Below are positions 38,082 to 46,441 of a stretch of DNA of 64,000 nt, in pieces. The position numbers and the translations under genes are program-made. The stretch covers positions 34,320-98,319 of the forward strand of contig JAHQWE010000061.1 of the NCBI GenBank assembly GCA_019633985.1, written 5' to 3'. The DNA is from Acidiferrobacterales bacterium. GTDB taxonomy: Bacteria > Pseudomonadota > Gammaproteobacteria > Arenicellales > Poriferihabitantaceae. The notes under the pieces are model-generated. The model was not told where the DNA came from. It searched no databases and worked only from the letters and a program-made list of their open reading frames with translations. Each line of letters begins with the position of its first letter. Position 1 is the stretch's first letter.

Positions 38082-39785
38082 ATGCAGCAGATTCCATTTT
38101 TAATCATGCGCAGGATGCGCACCCCGCTTATCGTACTGATTTGCGCCTACGCAATTGCGGTACTCGGATTTGTGCTCATCCCTGGTCAGGATGATCAGGG
38201 ACAACCCTGGCGCATGAGTTTCTTTCACGCGTTTTATTTTGTGAGTTACATGGGATCGACCATAGGTTTTGGAGAGATTCCCTACCCGTTTACCGGTGGC
38301 CAGCGACTATGGACCCTGGTCACAATCTATACCACTGTGATCGCCTGGCTCTATGCCATCGGCACACTGATTTCTTTGATGCAAACCCCCTTGTTTCGTT
38401 CTGCAGTTACACGAAACAGCTTTGTGAGAAGGGTGAAAAAAATACGAGAGCCCTTCTATCTCGTTTGCGGATATGGGGATACCGGTCATGCTCTAGTATC
38501 GGCGCTCGCGGAGCTCGATAAACAATGTGTCGTTGTTGATTTATCCTCAGACCGATTGGATGAACTTGAGCTAGAAGAATTACCTAAATACATGCCTGCA
38601 TTACAAGGAGACGCATCAGAATCTGATGTATTGTTGGATGCAGGCCTGGCTAGTGCGTTTTGCCATGGCGTCATTGCCATCACCAGAGATGATCAGGTGA
38701 ACTTGAAAATTGCAATTGCCAGCAAGCTGCTTAACAAAGACGTTAGAGTTTTTTGCTGGGCGGAATCCCATGACACCGGAGCGAACATGGCGTCATTTGG
38801 AACCGAACATATTATCTATCCTTACGACACCTTTGCGAACTATCTCTCCAATGCCATTAGCCTACCAAGCAACTACCTGCTTCATCAATGGCTCACCGCA
38901 CCCCGCGGAACGCTTCTGACAGAACCCGTATTCCCTCCACGAGGCAACTGGATTCTGTGTGGTTACGGCCGGTTTGGTAAAGCCGTCTACCAGAAATTAA
39001 TAGAGCAAGGCTTGTCTGTCACGGTCATTGCTGAAGATCATAGTGAGTGCCAGCCTCCGGCGAATAGCGTTGAGGGCAGAGGCACTGAAGAGAGCACATT
39101 AAATGAAGCCAACATTCGCGACGCCGTGGGAATCATCGCTGGTACCGATCATGATGTAAATAATCTGTCAATCATCCTCACGGCAAAGGTGCTTAACCCT
39201 GGAATCTTCACGATAGGTCGTCAGGAATACGCCACAAACAATCTGGTTTTTTCGGCCGCAAATTTGGATATTGTTACCAATCACAGCAAGTTGATTTCCA
39301 GCGAAGTTCTCGCGTTGATCAATACACCGTTGACCAACGATTTTCTGCTGATGTCTCGTCATCAATCCGACGACTGGTCGAGAGACATTGTAGCGAGACT
39401 GCTAGGATGCGTTGATGATGAAAACCCATCGGCCTGGGTTATCACGATTCGACCGAAGAGGACTTCAGCAATTTCGCAAGCGATGGAGAACGGCCAGGAG
39501 GTGCAGGTTAATCACATTATTCGTTCCCCCAACCATCGCAAAAAGAAACTTCCCTGTGTGCCATTGCTACTAGCACGCGCTGGCGAAAAAATACTGCTCC
39601 CCGACCCCGCTACGGTGCTCCAGCCCTATGACCGTATTCTGTTTGCCGGAAATCCGGAAGCCAAACGCTCAACCGATGCGATCGGCACTTCTCCCGATTT
39701 ACTGCATTACATGTTGACTGGGGAAAACCGCGCACGTGGAGAAGTATGGAATTGGTTTGCAAAATCAATGAAATCGAAATCATAG
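38082..39785 (+). CDS. Potassium channel-like protein with two RCK (TrkA-N) domains
   Basis: A 567-residue membrane protein. The N-terminus has about three hydrophobic helices with a pore-loop selectivity filter STIGFGE near residues 66-72, between the second and third. Two RCK units follow, each with a Rossmann nucleotide fold: LVCGYGDTGHALVSAL near 128 and ILCGYGRFGKAVYQKL near 289. Each has a downstream acidic residue strand. A TrkA-C-like segment lies near residues 490-540. The tandem RCK layout means a tetramer would form its own gating ring from eight RCK domains. It likely mediates ligand- or redox-gated K+ flux. It follows the small membrane-protein gene by 33 bases. Confidence 0.85.
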   Translation: MQQIPFLIMRRMRTPLIVLICAYAIAVLGFVLIPGQDDQGQPWRMSFFHAFYFVSYMGSTIGFGEIPYPFTGGQRLWTLVTIYTTVIAWLYAIGTLISLMQTPLFRSAVTRNSFVRRVKKIREPFYLVCGYGDTGHALVSALAELDKQCVVVDLSSDRLDELELEELPKYMPALQGDASESDVLLDAGLASAFCHGVIAITRDDQVNLKIAIASKLLNKDVRVFCWAESHDTGANMASFGTEHIIYPYDTFANYLSNAISLPSNYLLHQWLTAPRGTLLTEPVFPPRGNWILCGYGRFGKAVYQKLIEQGLSVTVIAEDHSECQPPANSVEGRGTEESTLNEANIRDAVGIIAGTDHDVNNLSIILTAKVLNPGIFTIGRQEYATNNLVFSAANLDIVTNHSKLISSEVLALINTPLTNDFLLMSRHQSDDWSRDIVARLLGCVDDENPSAWVITIRPKRTSAISQAMENGQEVQVNHIIRSPNHRKKKLPCVPLLLARAGEKILLPDPATVLQPYDRILFAGNPEAKRSTDAIGTSPDLLHYMLTGENRARGEVWNWFAKSMKSKS

Positions 39786-39797
39786 CGATCGCCATAC

Positions 39798-40400
39798 TTA
39801 AAATGAGGAGCCGGGCTGCTCCAAAAAGGCCAACTCTTTCGGGGTGGACTCACGACCCAAAATTTCATTGCGATGGGGGAATCGACCAAATTCGGCAATA
39901 ATTTCGTGATGGCGTTCAGCAAACCGCACAAATCCACGAAACATTTCCGTTTCATCCTCCACCGCGTGATCCATTAACGCGTGCATCAGAGACACCGCTT
40001 GCTCCTGATCAATCAGATTTTCACTATGTTCAAAAGGCATATAGACGAACAGTCGCTTAATGGTGGGTAATTGTTGATCGAGTCTCATCGCCACTGCTTG
40101 CCGGGCGAAACCCAGCGCAATCTTGTCATAAGAGAAAGATTTGCTTTGGCCACGGTACATATTGCGAGGAAACTGATCGGTGCAGATAATACTGGCGAGC
40201 AGACCACTTGCGCTCTCGCTCCAGTGGTCCAGCTCACCACAAGCCACTGCGTCCACCAAATCCGAAAATCGATCCTCGATTTCTGCGTCGACCTCCGAAT
40301 TCTTGCTCCACCAGAGTGCTTTTTTTTGCGCATTAATTTCGACCGGAATCTGAGATTCTCCAAACCAATATCGCAACACGCTGTCTATCGTTTCATTCAT
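39798..40400 (-). CDS. DUF924 family protein
   Basis: A 200-residue, all-helical protein of the DUF924 (YPO-type, TPR-like) family. Hallmark blocks: VLRYWFGE at residues 6-13, KALWWSKNSEVDAEI near 26, ICTDQFPRNMYRG near 70 and the final FGRFPHRNEILGRESTPKE near 170-188. The function of the family is unknown. I choose the ATG at 40400, which places the conserved YWFGE block at the usual N-terminal distance; a longer frame extends to 40466 without family similarity. It converges on the potassium-channel gene with 12 bases between stops. Confidence 0.85.
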   Translation of the reverse strand: MNETIDSVLRYWFGESQIPVEINAQKKALWWSKNSEVDAEIEDRFSDLVDAVACGELDHWSESASGLLASIICTDQFPRNMYRGQSKSFSYDKIALGFARQAVAMRLDQQLPTIKRLFVYMPFEHSENLIDQEQAVSLMHALMDHAVEDETEMFRGFVRFAERHHEIIAEFGRFPHRNEILGRESTPKELAFLEQPGSSF

Positions 40401-40511
40401 ATTGCTACAATATCCCGTGTCATTTACCAAACTGAAGCGCTGAAAGATTCGCGCATACCAAGCCAAACCCCGATCAAAACATGACAGACACCAAATCTCA
40501 AAACTGATTCT

Positions 40512-41003
40512 ATGGCCATCAGACTATTTCTATCCCTTGTCGCCGTTGCCGGAGTCATGTGGTATCTCGCCTGGTATCAAAGAGCAACACCATCTCAGCG
40601 CAATCAGTCACTACGTACTGTTTTACTTTATGGCGTCGGTATAGCACTGTTGCTCCTGGTGATAACCGGAAGAATTCCCTGGCTATTTGCGATCTTCAGC
40701 GCGGCAGTACCCTGGATCAGTCGGGCAATGACGGCAAAGAGCTTATGGAATCGATTTCGTAATCCTGCAGGGACGGCTCGTGAAAGCACTCGACAGCAGC
40801 AACAGCAAGGGCGATCTATTGAGTCAATGACTAAGTCCGAGGCATTTGAAGTTCTTGGCTTGGATGCATCTGCGACACGGGATGAAATCGTTGCCGCACA
40901 TCGCAAACTCATTTCCAAGATTCATCCGGATAAGGGCGGCACCGATTACCTGGCGAGGAGCATCAATAAAGCGCGAGAAGTCCTGCTTTCTGACGAGACG
41001 TAA
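40512..41003 (+). CDS. Membrane-anchored J-domain protein
   Basis: A 163-residue protein with an N-terminal signal-anchor region (two hydrophobic helices at about 4-20 and 33-67) and a C-terminal J domain at about 108-163. The J domain has the diagnostic HPD at residues 139-141 in ISKIHPDKGGTD. It lacks Gly/Phe or zinc-finger regions, so it resembles TIM14/DjlA-type type III J-proteins that recruit DnaK at a membrane. Client unknown. It diverges from the DUF924 gene by 111 bases and precedes the penicillin-binding protein gene. Confidence 0.85.
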   Translation: MAIRLFLSLVAVAGVMWYLAWYQRATPSQRNQSLRTVLLYGVGIALLLLVITGRIPWLFAIFSAAVPWISRAMTAKSLWNRFRNPAGTARESTRQQQQQGRSIESMTKSEAFEVLGLDASATRDEIVAAHRKLISKIHPDKGGTDYLARSINKAREVLLSDET

Positions 41004-41197
41004 TTTACTGCTGCCAGCGCTGCATCCGGTTCCTCTTTACGGGCCAGCTTCGAAACAAGCGGGTCAAGCAAAACATTTTTTGTTCATAAACCTTAATTTC
41101 GTAAATACATTCCGTTAAAATCCGGTACTCAACCAGACCCATTCACGCGTACCTGGCTATCAAACACCTCTGGTTCAAAATCACTACCCTGGCCGGC

Positions 41198-42385
41198 TTG
41201 CTTCTGGCGTCGATGTGGCCCGCCGCCATGTCGTTGGTAAGTCATCAGCGGACTAACTACTTCAATATAGACGAGAGTCGAATCGCAGCGTCTATCACGC
41301 CGTTTATCAAAAATAGGGAGTTTCCTGATTCTATTTCTCTCCCTGATTTGGAGATCGATGGCGCACTGTCTGTGGAGTACACGCTCGATGCGGATTTACA
41401 AGGTGAAGCTGAACGACTGTTGCGCAAGTACAATCCAGACTATGGGGTCCTAGTCGCTCTTGATCCTGACACCGGTGAAATACTGGCGCTTGCGGACAGC
41501 ACAAGAAATCCCACCGACCTCGATCATCTCGCTCTATCAGCGACTTATCCGGCCGCCTCTGTTTCAAAAATTATTACGGCAGTAGCCGGTTTTGAGCAAG
41601 GTGTCATCAACACACGTTCAGTGATTCCTTTTAACGGCAAGTCCACAACCTTGTACAAAAAGAATGTCTTCCGTCACAAAGACAATAAATGGACGAGGAA
41701 ACAACCCTTTAGCGAATCTTTCGCGAAATCAGTTAATGCGGTATTCGGCCGTTTGGGTGCAGTGACGTTAGGCGGTGAAACACTTCAGAACTACTTTTAC
41801 CAACTCGGGTTCAACGCTAGATTTGCTTCTGATCTCCAGTTTGACAACGGATCGATCGAGCTGGATACCGAAGACGAATGGCAGGTGGCAGAAGCCGCTG
41901 CTGGATATACAAGGAGGAATACCCTATCTCCAGTTCATGGTGCTGCGTTAGCGGCTAGTGCTGTAAACGGCGGCCATTTAATCGCGCCGGTGTTGGTATC
42001 TAGAGTAACGGGGCCTCAAGGAATCCCCCTCTACCACTACAGTGAGCCCGCAGTATCCCCGGCGATGTCGGCGGAGAGTGCAACCAAATTACAAACAGTG
42101 ATGCGGGCCACCGTTGCCAAAGGCTCGGCGCGAAAATCCTTCCGACGATTCAACCGAAAGCATTTGGAAGAGGTGCAGGTAGGCGGAAAGACCGGCTCAC
42201 TCACTGGCTTTTCTCCAAAGGGCAAATACGACTGGTTTGTCGGTTTTGGTAAACTCGGAGACCGTAAAATCGCATTTGCCGCATTGTGCATCAACAAGGA
42301 AAAGTGGTACGTAAAATCAGCGCGCCTTGCCAGGGAACTACTTGAATTTCATTTTCGCCCTGATGCGGAAACTGCGGAGAGCTAA
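41198..42385 (+). CDS. Penicillin-binding transpeptidase-domain protein
   Basis: A serine DD-transpeptidase-like protein of about 395 residues. The three active-site motifs are complete, numbered from TTG 41198: S121-x-x-K124 in AASVSKI, S178-x-N180 in KSVNAV, and K331-T-G in GGKTGSLTGF. There is no glycosyltransferase domain. The start is uncertain. The frame stays open upstream to 41105, and residues encoded at about 41153-41230 form a plausible signal or anchor sequence (KHLWFKITTLAGLLLASMW), yet no ATG, GTG or TTG precedes it. TTG 41198 would cut into that hydrophobic stretch. It ends 3 bases before thyA. Confidence 0.8.
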   Translation: MLLASMWPAAMSLVSHQRTNYFNIDESRIAASITPFIKNREFPDSISLPDLEIDGALSVEYTLDADLQGEAERLLRKYNPDYGVLVALDPDTGEILALADSTRNPTDLDHLALSATYPAASVSKIITAVAGFEQGVINTRSVIPFNGKSTTLYKKNVFRHKDNKWTRKQPFSESFAKSVNAVFGRLGAVTLGGETLQNYFYQLGFNARFASDLQFDNGSIELDTEDEWQVAEAAAGYTRRNTLSPVHGAALAASAVNGGHLIAPVLVSRVTGPQGIPLYHYSEPAVSPAMSAESATKLQTVMRATVAKGSARKSFRRFNRKHLEEVQVGGKTGSLTGFSPKGKYDWFVGFGKLGDRKIAFAALCINKEKWYVKSARLARELLEFHFRPDAETAES

Positions 42386-42388
42386 TTT

Positions 42389-43258
42389 TTGAAACAGTAT
42401 CTTGATACCGTGCGAGAGGCACTGGAAGTCGGCACACGTAAATCCAATCGTACCGGGGTCGACACCCTCTCAACCTTCAATATTAACTATGAAATTGACT
42501 TGGCAGAGGGTTTTCCCTTACTCACCACCAAGGAAATTTCTTGGAAAAACATCGTTATAGAGAACTTGTGGTTTCTGTCTGGGAAAACAGACATCGCACT
42601 GCTTAAAAAACACAATTGCAAATTCTGGGATCCATGGGCCGATGAACATGGCAAAGTCCCCAGTGCCTACGGCAACTTCTGGCGCCATTTCCCGCTACCA
42701 GATGGCCAAGTAAACGATCAAATCGCCTACGTGGTCGAAACACTTAAAACCAACCCGATGAGCAGACGTATGGTGGTTTCCGCCTGGGCGCCAGGAAATG
42801 CACAAACCAGTGCTCTGCCCCCTTGTCACGCGTTTTGGGTGGTCAATGTGCAAAACGATCAGCATGGTGAACCCCAGATATGTCTGCACCTTACGCAACG
42901 AAGCTGTGATATTGCATTGGGCGTGCCCTATAACATCGCTGGATACTCCTTGCTGCTAGAACTGTTTAGTCGATTCTCAGGCATCAAACCGGGGATATTT
43001 GGCCATACCCTGATTGACGCGCACATTTATACCGCAAAACCAGATGGCAGCATGTCGGAGTACGATCATATTCCAGGGCTGCATACGCAGTTGACCCGAG
43101 AGCCGCGTAAGTTGCCGACGCTAGAGATTGATCCTTCCATTACTTCCTTGGATGATATTGAACCTCTATTGTCGCTGGAAACTGATGAAATCATGGCGAA
43201 ATTCATCCTCCATGATTACAACCCGCACCCAGCCTTGCAGTTCAAGGTTGCGGTTTAG
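42389..43258 (+). CDS. thyA: Thymidylate synthase
   Basis: Converts dUMP and methylene-tetrahydrofolate to dTMP and dihydrofolate. The 289-residue protein starts at a TTG (42389), supported by GGAGAG about 9 bases upstream and by the N-terminal MKQYL that matches E. coli ThyA. The nucleophile is C146 in ALPPCHAFW, the same number as in E. coli, and the dUMP-binding RSCDIALGVPYNIA is near residue 170. It is larger than E. coli ThyA (264) because of inserts in the small domain near 85-110. The folA gene follows 33 bases later, coupling dihydrofolate production with its reduction. Confidence 0.95.
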   Translation: MKQYLDTVREALEVGTRKSNRTGVDTLSTFNINYEIDLAEGFPLLTTKEISWKNIVIENLWFLSGKTDIALLKKHNCKFWDPWADEHGKVPSAYGNFWRHFPLPDGQVNDQIAYVVETLKTNPMSRRMVVSAWAPGNAQTSALPPCHAFWVVNVQNDQHGEPQICLHLTQRSCDIALGVPYNIAGYSLLLELFSRFSGIKPGIFGHTLIDAHIYTAKPDGSMSEYDHIPGLHTQLTREPRKLPTLEIDPSITSLDDIEPLLSLETDEIMAKFILHDYNPHPALQFKVAV

Positions 43259-43291
43259 ACTTGAATTCCGCAACGCTGGTTGCACTAGTCC

Positions 43292-43792
43292 ATGTCTCTA
43301 CCCTCCCCTTTACGTGGCGCAATTGTCGCGATGAACGCAGACAGGGTCATTGGAATCGACGGTGATCTACCCTGGCATTACAGCGCCGACCTAAAGCGAT
43401 TCAAACAACGCACTCTGGATACTGCCATCATCATGGGACGGCTCACTTGGAACTCAATCGGGGGGAAACCGCTTCCTCGAAGACGCAATATGGTTGTCAG
43501 CCGAACCATGGGAGATCAAGTCGATTCCGGGGCAGAATGGTTTACTTCTCTGGAGTCTGCGCTAGAGAGCGTTGCAGAGGACGATGCCTGGGTGATCGGT
43601 GGCGGACAACTCTATGCAGCCGCAATGGACTGGCTTAATCTGATCGATCTCACTTTAGTTCCCGACCAAATAGAAAGACAAGACGTCGTTCGTTTTCCTG
43701 AAATGAAACAGGATGAATGGACGTTGATAGAAGAATCTCCGCTCGAAGGCGCACCTGATCTGATCAATCAGATATACCAAAGAACACTATGA
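43292..43792 (+). CDS. folA: Dihydrofolate reductase
   Basis: NADPH-dependent reduction of dihydrofolate, recycling the product of ThyA. Length 166 residues. The N-terminal GAIVAMNADRVIGIDGDLPWH carries the substrate-loop signature near residues 9-29, IIMGRLTWNSIG near 48 the cofactor segment, and VIGGGQLYAAAM near 105 the conserved GG bend. It overlaps the following DUF6164 gene by 4 bases (ATGA). Confidence 0.95.
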   Translation: MSLPSPLRGAIVAMNADRVIGIDGDLPWHYSADLKRFKQRTLDTAIIMGRLTWNSIGGKPLPRRRNMVVSRTMGDQVDSGAEWFTSLESALESVAEDDAWVIGGGQLYAAAMDWLNLIDLTLVPDQIERQDVVRFPEMKQDEWTLIEESPLEGAPDLINQIYQRTL

Positions 43793-44118
43793 GCAAGCGA
43801 GTGTTTGATAGTTATCATGTGTCAGACGAAGAATTGGCGGGAGTAAAAGATGCGCTGGACCAGGCCAATATTTCCTGGTTTGAAACCGAGAAAGGACGAT
43901 GGTGGGTGGGTTCCGCGGGAATCTGGGTGAAGGATGAGAAAGACTTTAGTAATGCACGCCAAACTATTGATCAGTTTCAAGAAATATGGAGAGAACGTGT
44001 CATTGCCGAATCAGATTCCAACCCCAAACAAATGGGTATTCGATGGAGCCGGGTTCCGGTACTGATTCTCGTAGTCGGCATCATTCTGTTCTTGTTGTCG
44101 TTTGGATTTCGTATTTAA
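43789..44118 (+). CDS. DUF6164 family small membrane protein
   Basis: A 109-residue protein with a soluble N-terminal part (about 1-80, beginning RVFDSYHVSDEELAGVKDALD) and a C-terminal membrane helix at about 87-106. The soluble part looks like a small ferredoxin-fold putative signal domain (family DUF2007/DUF6164-like). Function unknown. It overlaps folA by four bases and so is translated with it. The convergent PcaF-like gene ends 20 bases downstream. Confidence 0.75.
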   Translation: MSKRVFDSYHVSDEELAGVKDALDQANISWFETEKGRWWVGSAGIWVKDEKDFSNARQTIDQFQEIWRERVIAESDSNPKQMGIRWSRVPVLILVVGIILFLLSFGFRI

Positions 44119-44138
44119 CTTTACGATCTATTGATGTT

Positions 44139-45353
44139 TTAAACTCGTTCCAGGGCAATCGCCATTCCTTGCCCAACACCGACGCACATCGTCGCTAGTG
44201 CGTAGCGCCCTCCAATCTCATTTAACAGGCGCGCCGCCGTCCCGGTAATGCGAGCACCAGACATCCCCAAGGGATGTCCGAGCGCGATTGCGCCGCCATC
44301 GATATTGACGTGTTCCGCATCGTCAGAGAAACCCAGTTGTCGCATGCAAGCCAACGATTGACTGGCAAAAGCTTCATTAATTTCAACGACATCAAAATCG
44401 CTAATTTCAAGACCGAGCCGATCGCAGAGTGTTTGAGTAGCGGGCACCGGTCCAATCCCCATTACTCGGGGCGCGACACCATAACTCGCTGCGCCCATCA
44501 CCCGCGCCACAGGCTGCAAACCAAATTGATCGCATGCGCTCTCAGAGGCAATCAATACCGCAGCTGCGCCATCGTTGACGCCACTGGCATTGCCCGCAGT
44601 AACCGTACCATTTTCCTTAAACGGCGTGGTTAAGTTGGAGAGTTGCTCCAGGGTAGTATCGGGTCTCGGATGCTCGTCAAGGTGAACTTTATTACTGATT
44701 TTTCTTTTAGATATAACTTCTAGCTCAATAATTTCATTGGAGAATTTACTCTGATCCAATGCGACTCTGGTTTTTTGTTGTGAGCGCCAGGCAAACAAAT
44801 CCTGATCCTCACGACTGACGGAATATTCCGTTGCAACATTTTCGGCAGTTTCTGGCATCGAATCCACCCCATACTGTTCTCGCATCATCGGGTTTACAAA
44901 CCGCCAGCCAATCGTGGTGTCGAATATCTCCGCATTTCGGGAAAAAGCACTTTCTGATTTCGGCATCACTAACGGCGCGCGTGACATACTTTCTGCACCA
45001 CCTGCAATCACCAAATCGGCCTCGCAGAGCCTCACCGCCCTGGCAGCACTTTGAATGGCGTCCATTCCAGAGGCACAAAGCCGATTAATTGTCACACCAG
45101 GAATCGTCTCCGACAAACCGGCCAGCAACAGCGACATACGCGCCAGATTGCGATTATCTTCCCCAGCCTGATTCGCACATCCTAAAATCACTTCGTCCAA
45201 GTTGTCCCAATCAACGGCTGAATGACGATGCGCTAATGCTCGTATAGTTTGTGCTGCCAAATCATCGACCCGGACAGACGACAGAGCTCCAGCAAAACGA
45301 CCGATTGGAGTTCGCACATAATCGCAAATAAAAGCGTTTTGGGTCATAGACAT
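44139..45353 (-). CDS. pcaF: 3-oxoadipyl-CoA thiolase-like acetyl-CoA acyltransferase
   Basis: A 404-residue thiolase. The nucleophile is C93 in INRLCASGMDAIQ, the catalytic His is in GGAIALGHPLGMSGAR near 350-365, and the second Cys is in ATMCVGVGQG near 392. The blocks LGCANQAGEDNRNLARM (about 58-74), ESMSRAPLVM and DTTIGWRFVNPMM are much more like PcaF of the beta-ketoadipate pathway than like FadA. No other aromatic-degradation genes are present, so it may serve phenylacetate, aromatic or ordinary beta-oxidation. It converges on the DUF6164 gene. The ATG at 45347 is an equally good start. Confidence 0.8.
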   Translation of the reverse strand: MSMTQNAFICDYVRTPIGRFAGALSSVRVDDLAAQTIRALAHRHSAVDWDNLDEVILGCANQAGEDNRNLARMSLLLAGLSETIPGVTINRLCASGMDAIQSAARAVRLCEADLVIAGGAESMSRAPLVMPKSESAFSRNAEIFDTTIGWRFVNPMMREQYGVDSMPETAENVATEYSVSREDQDLFAWRSQQKTRVALDQSKFSNEIIELEVISKRKISNKVHLDEHPRPDTTLEQLSNLTTPFKENGTVTAGNASGVNDGAAAVLIASESACDQFGLQPVARVMGAASYGVAPRVMGIGPVPATQTLCDRLGLEISDFDVVEINEAFASQSLACMRQLGFSDDAEHVNIDGGAIALGHPLGMSGARITGTAARLLNEIGGRYALATMCVGVGQGMAIALERV

Positions 45354-45443
45354 TTAAGATGAAAAGAGAAAGAGAGTAGACTGATTCTAATCAGACCATA
45401 CCTTGGTATTGACGACGTAAGTCATCATCGGCACAAATCAAAA

Positions 45444-46154
45444 CTATTGCTCATCGACTTTCTGCATCAATATATCCCAAACGCCGTGCCCTAGACGTTT
45501 ACCACGACGCTCGAATTTAGTTTCCGGTCGCCAGTCAGGTCGCGGAGAGAAGCCGCCTGATTGATTGCAGTTGCGGAAGGATTTAAAACCTTCAAGCTGC
45601 TCCAGCGCTTCCTCCGCATAGTCCTCCCAATCAGTGGCAAAATGAAAGACACCTCCGGATCGCATTTTGTCGTGAACCTGATTGATAAACCCAGGTGTGA
45701 GAATTCGTCTTTTATGATGCCGCTTCTTGTGCCACGGATCCGGAAAGAAGAGCTGAATCCGGTCTAACTGACCGCTGCCTATGGAATTTTGGAGAATCTC
45801 CACGGCATCATGGTTAAAAACACGGATATTGCGCAAATCCTGCTCTTCCATCTTGATCAACAGGCTACCCACTCCTGGTGTGTGCACCTCAACGCCAATG
45901 AAATTTTGTTCGGGATGCAAAGCCGCCATCTGCGCCAAAGCGTCGCCATCTCCAAATCCGATTTCCATGACAACAGGCGCATCGCGACCAAAGGTCTGTT
46001 CGAAATTGACTGGAACATCTTCAGCGTACGTGAGTCCATATAGAGGCCATAGTACCTCCATCGCTCGGGTCTGACCTTTGGTCATTCGGCCTTCTCTTAA
46101 CACATAGCTGCGGATCGGTCTCTTTTTAACAGTAGGAGTTTTTTCTGAAGGCAT
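45444..46154 (-). CDS. trmB: tRNA (guanine-N7-)-methyltransferase
   Basis: SAM-dependent enzyme that methylates G46 of tRNA. From the ATG at 46154 the product has 236 residues, close to E. coli TrmB (239). The SAM site is MEIGFGDGDALAQMA near residue 66, and the family motif FFPDPWHKKRHHKRRI near 141-156 includes the catalytic region. ATDWEDYAEEALE near 184 is also conserved. A longer frame to 46223 is available but adds a tail without family similarity. The gene diverges from the thiolase/FadJ pair. Confidence 0.93.
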   Translation of the reverse strand: MPSEKTPTVKKRPIRSYVLREGRMTKGQTRAMEVLWPLYGLTYAEDVPVNFEQTFGRDAPVVMEIGFGDGDALAQMAALHPEQNFIGVEVHTPGVGSLLIKMEEQDLRNIRVFNHDAVEILQNSIGSGQLDRIQLFFPDPWHKKRHHKRRILTPGFINQVHDKMRSGGVFHFATDWEDYAEEALEQLEGFKSFRNCNQSGGFSPRPDWRPETKFERRGKRLGHGVWDILMQKVDEQ

Positions 46155-46207
46155 ACAAGAGGTTAGGTTATGAAACTTGCCGATAGTCGGTTGGCATTGC
46201 GTGATAA

Positions 46208-46289
46208 ATGCCGACTCAACCATCGCGCTATACTATGGATTAGAAGAACTAAATTGCAATTCGCGATTCGAGTTAAATGTAGTCGGCAT
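46208..46289. repeat. Separated 9-base inverted repeat upstream of trmB
   Basis: ATGCCGACT (46208-46216) and AGTCGGCAT (46281-46289) are perfect complements 64 bases apart, in the gap between the divergent trmB and thiolase genes. They could form a long-looped hairpin or be paired operator half-sites. The rest of the gap shows no gene. Confidence 0.3.
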
Positions 46290-46441
46290 CTCCTTGAAAA
46301 GCCATCAGATGCTCGTATTTGCGGAGTCGAGTTATTGCTGACAGTGATTCGCTTATCCCAGATTGACCGAAACCCTCAAACTTGAGCACCAGAAACTCTT
46401 CGCACCGCTACCACTAATTATATTTCAATACAGATAACGCC

